DNA of 64,000 bases from Methylocystis heyeri (GTDB lineage: Bacteria; Pseudomonadota; Alphaproteobacteria; Rhizobiales; Beijerinckiaceae), in assembly GCF_004802635.2 (NCBI RefSeq), contig NZ_CP046052.1, positions 1,922,001 to 1,986,000 of the forward strand, written 5' to 3'. Position numbers and translations under genes: made by a program. Below are positions 58,757 to 64,000 of this stretch, in pieces (position 1 is the stretch's first letter; every line of letters begins with the position of its first letter). Under the pieces are notes generated by a model that was given only the letters and a program-made list of their open reading frames with translations, made no database searches and was not told where the DNA came from.

Positions 58757-60271
58757 ATGACCATACAGCAAACCACGCAGGACGTATTGGACGCCATTCG
58801 CAAGTCCCAGAGCGCCGCCGTCGCCGATCCACGCCTCTCCGCGCTGGGACTCGAAAAGAGCACTTTCACGCAATCGACCAGCGCGACCTCCGGGCTGACT
58901 TCCTACGACCTCGAACCGGGCGCGAAATTTCTCGCGCCGGTGCTGACTCCCCTGCGCAACGAGACGCCTCGCGTTTCCGGCAAAGGCGGCATACAGGCGA
59001 ATTGGCGCGCCATCACCGCCATCAACGCCACCGGCCTGCGCCTCGGCGTCTCCGGCGGCAACCGCGGCGGCGCGCAGGCGATCAGCACCGCGGATTACTT
59101 TGCCTCCTATAAGGGCATCGGCCTCGAAACCAGCGTAGATTTCGAGGCCGAATACGCCGGCCTGGGCTTCGACGACGTGCGCGCCCAGGCCGGCTTGCGT
59201 GGCCTGCAGGCCGCGATGATCGGCGAGGAGGCGCTGATCCTCGGCGGCAACGGCTCCATGCCGCTCGGCGTCACCCCGACGCCTACGCTCGCAGCGAGCG
59301 CCAACGGGGGCGCGCTCGCCACCGGAACTCTTTCGGTGATCTGCGTCGCGCTGTCCTTCGACGGCTTCGTCAACGGCTCGGTCGGCAATGGGGTGCAGTC
59401 GCAGATCACCCGCACCAACGTCGATGGCTCCAGCGACATTTTCGGCGGCGGCGCGGCCCAGAAATCCGCCGGCGCGACTGTATCGGTCACCGGCCCGACC
59501 GGCTCCGTCACCGCGACGGTCGCGAATGTGCGCGGGGCTCTCGGCTACGCCTGGTTCTGGGGCGCAGCGGGCGCCGAGGCGCTCGGCGCAATCACCTCGA
59601 TCAATTCCCTCGCCATAACCGCCAATGCGGCCGGAACCCAGACCGCCGCTTCTCTTCCCGCTGCAGACTGGTCCAACAACGCCCTGGTCTTCGACGGATT
59701 GCTGACCATCGCGCTCAAATCGGGCTCCGGCGCCTATGTGTCGGCCCAGCCCACCGGATCGGCAGGCGTCGGCACGCCGCTGACCGCCGACGGCGCCGGC
59801 GGCGTGGTGGAGATCGACGCGGCGCTGAAAAGCATGTGGGACACGATCCGCATGTCTCCCGACACGATCTGGGTCAACAGCCAGGAAGCGCTCGATATTT
59901 CCCGCAAGATTCTCGCCGGCGGCTCCAGCGCCGCTCAGCGCTTCGTCTTCGACGCCCAGCAGAACGCCATAGGCGGCGGCGTGATGGTGCGCAGCTATCT
60001 CAATCGCTTCTCGATGAATGGGGGCCAGGTGCTGGATATCCGGGTGCATCCCAATATGCCCGCCGGCACGATTCTCATGACGGCGCGGAGCATTCCCTAT
60101 CCGCTCTCGGGCGTCGGCAATGTGTTTCAGATCAGAACGCGGCGGGACTATTATCAGATCGAATGGCCGCTGCGCACGCGCCGCTACGAGTATGGCGTCT
60201 ATGCCGACGAGGTGCTGCAGCATTACTTCCCGCCGAGCATGGCCGTCATCACCAACATCGCCAACGGCTGA
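58757..60271 (+). CDS. phage major capsid protein
   Basis: 504 residues. The N-terminus TQDVLDAIRKSQSAAVADPRL leads to a long body with GAKFLAPVLTPLRNETPRVSG, NATGLRLGVSGGNRGG and ADYFASYKGIGLETSVDFEAEYAGLGFDDVRAQ, an FGL-type capsid core. A Gly/Ala/Thr-rich insertion in the middle (about residues 190-330) looks like an Ig-like decoration domain. The C-terminus has WVNSQEALDISRKIL, VRSYLNRFSMNGGQVLDIRVHPNMPAGT and LRTRRYEYGVYADEVLQHYFPPSMAVITNI. Start after CCCAGGAAAAACC. The gene order (protease then capsid) fits. It is larger than HK97 gp5. Confidence 0.88.
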   Translation: MTIQQTTQDVLDAIRKSQSAAVADPRLSALGLEKSTFTQSTSATSGLTSYDLEPGAKFLAPVLTPLRNETPRVSGKGGIQANWRAITAINATGLRLGVSGGNRGGAQAISTADYFASYKGIGLETSVDFEAEYAGLGFDDVRAQAGLRGLQAAMIGEEALILGGNGSMPLGVTPTPTLAASANGGALATGTLSVICVALSFDGFVNGSVGNGVQSQITRTNVDGSSDIFGGGAAQKSAGATVSVTGPTGSVTATVANVRGALGYAWFWGAAGAEALGAITSINSLAITANAAGTQTAASLPAADWSNNALVFDGLLTIALKSGSGAYVSAQPTGSAGVGTPLTADGAGGVVEIDAALKSMWDTIRMSPDTIWVNSQEALDISRKILAGGSSAAQRFVFDAQQNAIGGGVMVRSYLNRFSMNGGQVLDIRVHPNMPAGTILMTARSIPYPLSGVGNVFQIRTRRDYYQIEWPLRTRRYEYGVYADEVLQHYFPPSMAVITNIANG

Positions 60272-60351
60272 CGCCTGTCGTCGTGGCTGCGAACCTTGCG
60301 CGACCAGCGCGGGAACGCCTGCCCTGCAACGCCCTTCCCAACAGGACTCCC

Positions 60352-60690
60352 ATGATCTCCATGAAAGCCCCGCCGGGCCTCACCGGCTTTTCTCATGGCG
60401 GCATCGCGCTCGCCATCACCCGCGGCCGAATCGAAGTGTCTCCGGAACTGGTGGAAGAACTGCGCGCCCATGGCTTTGCGTTGTCTTCGCCTGCCGCCCT
60501 CGGACAGAATGCGCGTAGCGAACTGCTACGCCGCTTTGCCGAAGATGCGCGCAGTTTCGCAGAGGCGCTCGGCGACGACGAACTGCGCGGGCTGACCACG
60601 CTGGCGCCGGAAAAGCGCGAAAGGGTTTTCAACGCCATTCGCGCTCTCGCCAGAGAATCAAGCCCGGCCGGCGAAAAAAGCAAGGACTGA
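60352..60690 (+). CDS. small phage head-region protein
   Basis: 112 residues from the ATG at 60352 after AGGACTCCC; a second ATG is three codons in. It starts with GFSHGGIALAITRGRIEVSPELVEELRAHGF, a compact domain, and is helical after that (ARSELLRRFAEDARSFAEAL). The function is unknown; it lies between capsid and connector genes, a place often used by head-completion or small capsid-associated proteins. It ends 4 bp before the next start. Confidence 0.65.
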   Translation: MISMKAPPGLTGFSHGGIALAITRGRIEVSPELVEELRAHGFALSSPAALGQNARSELLRRFAEDARSFAEALGDDELRGLTTLAPEKRERVFNAIRALARESSPAGEKSKD

Positions 60691-60694
60691 TCCC

Positions 60695-61513
60695 ATGGCG
60701 AATGGCGACCTCGTCCAGCTATCGGCGGCGAAGGCATGGCTCGGGGTCGCCACAAGCGACGACGACGCGCTGCTCGCCTCGCTGATATCGCAAATCAGCC
60801 GCGCGATATACAACAGCATCAATCGCTCATTCGTGCTGCCCCGGGATGTGGTGGAGAGCTACGACGGCCATGGGCGCGACGCTCTGCAATTGCGCAACTG
60901 GCCGGTGGGTTCGATAGCCGGCCTCACGATCGGCGGCCTCGCCGTGCCGCGGGCGCCCGGCCCCGCGCCGACGGCCGGGTTCGTGCTCGAGGCCGCCGAC
61001 GACGAGCCGACCGGCGCGATGCAGCAGATTTTCCTGCGCGGCGGCTATCGCTTCCATAAGGGCCGGCAGAATGTCGTGGTGTCCTATCGGACCGGCTACG
61101 AGATCCTGGGCGAAACGCGGACCATTCCGCCCATCGCGCCGTTCACGCTCTCCGCATTTGCGCCCTATGGCGCTTTCGCTGTCGACAGCGGCGCTTTTTA
61201 CGCGAACGGAGCCGGCCTGATCTGCGTGGCGTCGAATCCCGTCGCCGGACAATATACGGTCGACGGGATCGGAACCTATGGCTTCTCGGCCGCGGACGCC
61301 GGCGCCGGCGTCGCCCTCTCCTACGGTTACATACCCGCCGACCTCAGCCAATGCGCTCTGGAATGGGTCGCGGAGCGCTACCGCTACAAAGACCGCATCG
61401 GCATGGTCAGCAAAAGTCTCGGCGGCCAGGAAACCGCTTCTTTCCGGCTCGAAGCCGTGCCGGCTTTCGTGGCGCAGTCTCTGACCAATTTTCGCCGCAT
61501 CATAGCCAACTGA
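60695..61513 (+). CDS. phage head-tail connector protein (gp6-like)
   Basis: 272 residues. N-terminal ~80 residues (LVQLSAAKAWLGVATSDDDALLASLISQISRAIYNSINRSF) form the helical bundle typical of the gp6/phage_connect family, which joins the portal ring to the tail. The later part has PRDVVESYDGHGRDALQLRNWPVGSIAGLTIG and RTGYEILGETRTIPP, seen in larger versions from alphaproteobacterial phages, and a C-terminal helix GMVSKSLGGQETASFRLEAVPAFVAQSL. A beta-rich insertion (about 140-210) is extra. Confidence 0.82.
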   Translation: MANGDLVQLSAAKAWLGVATSDDDALLASLISQISRAIYNSINRSFVLPRDVVESYDGHGRDALQLRNWPVGSIAGLTIGGLAVPRAPGPAPTAGFVLEAADDEPTGAMQQIFLRGGYRFHKGRQNVVVSYRTGYEILGETRTIPPIAPFTLSAFAPYGAFAVDSGAFYANGAGLICVASNPVAGQYTVDGIGTYGFSAADAGAGVALSYGYIPADLSQCALEWVAERYRYKDRIGMVSKSLGGQETASFRLEAVPAFVAQSLTNFRRIIAN

Positions 61514-61573
61514 AGCGGACCTCATCCGGGTTGGACCAATCCATCCCTCTCGTCGCCTTGCCGGACAAGAAAA

Positions 61574-62050
61574 ATGCTCGACCTCCAATGTGATGGCCTC
61601 GATCGGCTCTCGCAGCGCTTCTCGGCCATGCCGCAGGCGATCCGCGCAGCGCTGTCGCAAAAACGCGACGCGCTGGCGCAAAGCGTGCTCGCCAGCGCGC
61701 AGGCGAAACTATCTGGCGAGATATTGTCCCTTCGCAGCGGAAGGCTGCACGACTCGTTGCAGACGAACCCGATCGGAGATTTTGGCGCCGCGATATTCTC
61801 CGCGGGCGACGTCAAATACGCAGCTGCGCAGGAATATGGCTTCGACGGCGAAGAGACCGTCTCCGCCCATAGTCGCGACATCAGGGAAGCGTTCGGCAAA
61901 GCCATCGATCCAAAGTCGATATTCGTGGCCGAGTTCTCTCGGCGCATGCGCCTGCCCGAACGAAGCTATCTGCGATCGTCGCTCGGAGAATTCGAGCAAG
62001 ATATTCTTCGAGGATTTTCGGAGGCGCTTGAAGAGGTGACGCAATCATGA
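61574..62050 (+). CDS. HK97 gp10-like phage protein
   Basis: 158 residues. Features of the gp10-like tail-completion family: LDRLSQRFSAMPQAIRAALSQKRDALAQSVLASAQAKL, then SLRSGRLHDSLQTN and VKYAAAQEYGFDGEETVSAHSR, and a C-terminal RMRLPERSYLRSSLGEF with the helix EQDILRGFSEALE. The stop overlaps the next start by 4 bp. It helps join head and tail in related phages. Confidence 0.8.
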   Translation: MLDLQCDGLDRLSQRFSAMPQAIRAALSQKRDALAQSVLASAQAKLSGEILSLRSGRLHDSLQTNPIGDFGAAIFSAGDVKYAAAQEYGFDGEETVSAHSRDIREAFGKAIDPKSIFVAEFSRRMRLPERSYLRSSLGEFEQDILRGFSEALEEVTQS

Positions 62051-62508
62051 ACATCCCGCGTGAGGCAATCGTGTCGGCTCTCATGGCGAAACTGGGGACG
62101 GTCGCCTTTGCCGCTCCCGTCAACGGCAAGACGGGGTTCGCGACCGTCTCGCGCCGGCTCAAATTATGGAGCGACACGCCGAAGTCGCAGCGGCCGGCTC
62201 TCTTTGTAACCGAGCATCGCGAACAACAGAGTTGGCAGAGCGAAGCCTTGCCGCCGAAGACGACGCTCTGTTTCGATCTCTTCGTCTATATCGACGCGAG
62301 CGACCTCAACACGACGCCAGCCGTTTCACTCAATACGATCATGGACGCCATCGAGGCGGCCTTGAAGCCTGGCCCCGGCGAAGGCGATCGCCAGACGCTC
62401 GGCGGACTTGTCTCTCATTGCCGCATCGACGGCCAGATACTCAAAGATCCCGGCGATCTCGACGGCGACGGAATGCTGTGGGCGCCATTGAAGATCCTGG
62501 CGCTTTAG
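62047..62508 (+). CDS. phage tail-terminator-like protein
   Basis: 153 residues; ATGA overlap with the gp10-like gene. The sequence NIPREAIVSALMAKLGTV, QRPALFVTEHREQQSWQSEALPPKTTLCFDLFVY and a final GMLWAPLKILAL is consistent with tail terminator or head-tail joining proteins at this position. Identification rests mainly on gene order and length. Confidence 0.65.
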   Translation: MNIPREAIVSALMAKLGTVAFAAPVNGKTGFATVSRRLKLWSDTPKSQRPALFVTEHREQQSWQSEALPPKTTLCFDLFVYIDASDLNTTPAVSLNTIMDAIEAALKPGPGEGDRQTLGGLVSHCRIDGQILKDPGDLDGDGMLWAPLKILAL

Positions 62509-62537
62509 GCGCAATCATCCCAGCAGGAAAGAAATCT

Positions 62538-62723
62538 ATGACTGAAGAAAAGGCGCCGCAGACGAGCGCGCTCTCGAATGCCATCGAACAGGAAATCGAA
62601 CGCTGGTTCGTGGAGACGATCCACAATTCTCAGGTCTCGCGAGCCACCGAAATCTACAACCACATCCGCGAGGCCGTAGGCCAGCTCAAGCCGCGTCTCG
62701 TCGCGCTCATCGGGGAACTCTGA
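62538..62723 (+). CDS. small phage protein
   Basis: 61 residues from the ATG at 62538 after AGGAAAGAAATCT. A single helical protein (IEQEIERWFVETIHNSQVSRATEIYNHIREAV). Unknown function; it lies between tail terminator-like and tail tube-like genes, 3 bp from the latter. Confidence 0.65.
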   Translation: MTEEKAPQTSALSNAIEQEIERWFVETIHNSQVSRATEIYNHIREAVGQLKPRLVALIGEL

Positions 62724-62726
62724 ATC

Positions 62727-63467
62727 ATGTCCAACAGCTCGATCGCCTTCGGCAGCGGCGTTCTGATCGGCACCACGGCCTCGGGACCCATTCAGTTCGG
62801 TTCGTTGCAGGATGTTTCCATCGATTTCAGCTTCTCGACGAAGCAGTTGATGGGACAATTTCAGTTTCCCGTCGCGGTGGCGCGAGGCGCGGGAAAAATT
62901 TCCGGCAAGGCGAAATTCGCCAGTATCGACGGGCCGGTCCTAAATCAGATTTTCTTCGGCGCCAGCGCCGGCGCCGGGCAGAAATTGTGGTCTTACAATG
63001 AGGGGGCTAATGTCGCCGCCTCCTCCCCCTATGCCGTGAGCGTCGCCAACGCGGCCGCTTTCGATCAGAATCTCGGCGTGGTCTACGCCTCTTCCGGACT
63101 GCAGCTCACTCAGGTCGCCAGCTCGCCGGCCGTCGGGCAATACAGCGTCGCCTCGGGCGTCTACACATTCAACGCCGCCGACGCCGGCAAGGCGCTTCTC
63201 GTCAGCTACAGCTATACTCAAACCACCGGCGGCTCGAAGGCGGTGATCGCCAACCGGCAGATGGGAATCGCCCCTTCCTTCCAGATCGATTTCTATCAGT
63301 GCAACCCCAATGTGACGGGCGCGCAATGGTCCATGCGTCTCTACAATTGCATTTCCTCGAAGCTCAATATGGCGTCGAAGCTCGAGGCCTTCACCATACC
63401 GGAAATGGATTTCGAGGCCTTCGCCAACGCGACGAACAACATCGGCGAGCTGAACACCGCCGTCTAA
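62727..63467 (+). CDS. phage tail tube-like protein
   Basis: 246 residues. Starts SSIAFGSGVLIGTTASGPIQFGSLQDVSIDFSFSTKQLMG, and is beta-rich with KISGKAKFASIDGPVLNQIFFG; an Ala/Ser-rich central part (about 90-165, containing YSVASGVYTFNAADAGKALLVSYSYTQ) resembles an added Ig-like domain. The end SSKLNMASKLEAFTIPEMDFEAFANA matches tail tube proteins of siphophages. By gene order this should be the major tail protein. Confidence 0.75.
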   Translation: MSNSSIAFGSGVLIGTTASGPIQFGSLQDVSIDFSFSTKQLMGQFQFPVAVARGAGKISGKAKFASIDGPVLNQIFFGASAGAGQKLWSYNEGANVAASSPYAVSVANAAAFDQNLGVVYASSGLQLTQVASSPAVGQYSVASGVYTFNAADAGKALLVSYSYTQTTGGSKAVIANRQMGIAPSFQIDFYQCNPNVTGAQWSMRLYNCISSKLNMASKLEAFTIPEMDFEAFANATNNIGELNTAV

Positions 63468-63550
63468 ACCGACGATCGACGAAGCCGGCCATCCTCACCC
63501 CACGCAATCGCCCAAACGGGCGAAGCCGAGGTCGGCGTGGTCTGGCCAGC

Positions 63551-63985
63551 ATGAGGATCTTCCAGAAAATGACCCCCGATCCAAAAATCAATTGCGACGG
63601 CGCAGCGATCGTCGTCCTTGCCGGGCGGGAATGGTTTATTCCCGTTCTTGCGATGCGCCAATCGCGTATCGTCGTGCCTGGCCTGATGCGCCTGATGCCC
63701 TTGTTGGCCGAGTTGCAAAGCGGCCGGTCGAGCGCGATGGCGAAGCTCGGAGAAGAGGAATTCGATGTCATCCTCGATATAGTCCACGCGGCGCTGACGC
63801 GCGCCTATCCACATCTTACGCGCGACGCCTTCCTCGATTTCGCCATTTCGACTCCGGAATTAATCGGGGCGCTGGGAATAGTCACGCGGCAGACCGGATT
63901 CTTCAAGACGGCGGAACCCGGGGAGAAAAATGTGGGGGAAGCTCGTGGGGAGACGCCGGCTCCCCTGAATTCTTCGATCGGTTGA
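63551..63985 (+). CDS. phage tail assembly chaperone-like protein
   Basis: 144 residues from the ATG at 63551. Helical after a beta-rich start: FIPVLAMRQSRIVVPGLMRLMPLLAEL, then LGEEEFDVILDIVHAALTRAYPHLTRDAFLDFAISTPELIGALGIVTRQTGF. This is the pattern of tail assembly chaperone proteins placed between the tail tube and tape measure genes. The last ~25 residues are irregular. The stop TGA overlaps a possible next ATG at 63985. Confidence 0.65.
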   Translation: MRIFQKMTPDPKINCDGAAIVVLAGREWFIPVLAMRQSRIVVPGLMRLMPLLAELQSGRSSAMAKLGEEEFDVILDIVHAALTRAYPHLTRDAFLDFAISTPELIGALGIVTRQTGFFKTAEPGEKNVGEARGETPAPLNSSIG

Positions 63986-64000
63986 TGACGCATTACTGCC
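63985..64000 (+). CDS. start of next phage gene (cut by window)
   Basis: ATG at 63985-63987 overlaps the preceding stop (TGATG) and reads M-T-H-Y-C before the window ends. Overlap of this kind suggests a coupled small gene, but only five codons are visible. Confidence 0.3.

Larger units (their letters stand above)
52028..64000 (+). mobile_element. prophage packaging/head/tail module (continues past window)
   Basis: About 12 kb of collinear plus-strand genes in the classical order: small protein, large terminase, portal, [toxin and immunity insert, portal fragment], XkdF-like protease, major capsid, head-tail connector, HK97-gp10-like protein, tail terminator-like, tail tube-like and tail chaperone-like proteins. 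No integrase, repressor, lysis or replication gene is in the window, so the other end lies to the right or the element is a reduced or domesticated phage. The insert is the only break in the tight packing of short intergenic gaps. A gene transfer agent cluster was considered, but the protease and capsid types do not match RcGTA as I know it. Confidence 0.85.

Noticed and set aside
52028-64000. Gene transfer agent rather than prophage
   Set aside because: Gene order overlaps, but the XkdF-like protease, the large capsid with an inserted domain and the toxin insert do not match RcGTA as known to me. Cannot be excluded without the rest of the cluster.
1-64000. tRNA, rRNA, CRISPR arrays, riboswitches, integrase or attachment sites
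   Set aside because: I looked for cloverleaf-like segments, regularly spaced repeats, rRNA signatures and integrase motifs and saw none that I could support; a covariance-model search would be needed to exclude small RNAs.

Overview
The window is about 64 kb of GC-rich DNA from an alphaproteobacterium, most likely order Hyphomicrobiales (Rhizobiales). Omp25/RopB-like outer-membrane proteins starting with an ADLP-type mature end, a CHCC zinc-finger protein, Tlde1/DUF2778 and DUF1178 proteins, and promoters with the alphaproteobacterial EcfG signature (GGAAC-N16/17-CGTT) all point there. A methanotroph of the Methylocystis/Methylosinus type is my best guess, but no diagnostic methane-oxidation gene is present. 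I saw no rRNA, tRNA or CRISPR array.

Layout. 1-21 kb: a truncated PAS histidine kinase; an mgtA-type Mg2+ P-type ATPase; a polymorphic-toxin gene (Tox-REase-5 type) cut by an in-frame TAG and followed by an Imm52-type immunity gene; a LysR regulator; XdhC and MocA-like molybdoenzyme maturation factors; two more sensor kinases; a membrane-linked alpha/beta hydrolase; a secreted sedolisin; and a Tat-exported two-subunit molybdenum hydroxylase that the maturation factors may serve. 21-32 kb: small genes and four Omp25-like beta-barrel genes. Two of these are almost identical in tandem, and three share a conserved 5' leader element. Glutathione reductase, a SCO1/SenC copper chaperone and a CHCC zinc-finger protein lie among them. 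32-42 kb: rpiA, a phage-repressor-like XRE/S24 regulator with two matching candidate operators, msrB, grxC, comF, another kinase, and a divergent Lrp / ornithine cyclodeaminase / arginine dihydrolase-like module that would turn arginine into proline. 42-52 kb: envelope and stress genes, several preceded by EcfG-type promoters. These include a PhnA-like membrane protein flanked by two 24-residue hydrophobic proteins, an aldo/keto reductase, an enoyl-CoA hydratase and an MltB-type lytic transglycosylase.

52-64 kb holds the packaging, head and early tail genes of a prophage, which runs off the right edge. Its portal gene is followed, in the same frame after a TAA stop, by a 242-codon open stretch. 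That stretch carries the same kind of linker and Tox-REase-5 domain as the 5-6 kb toxin, and is followed by a lower-GC putative immunity gene and then a displaced, frameshifted fragment of a second portal copy. I read this as a toxin-immunity cassette loaded onto the end of a phage structural gene by recombination.

The most unusual observation is that both toxin domains in the window are separated from their carrier protein by a single in-frame stop while the rest of the frame stays open and the immunity genes stay intact. This could be parallel silencing, or low-level stop-codon readthrough.
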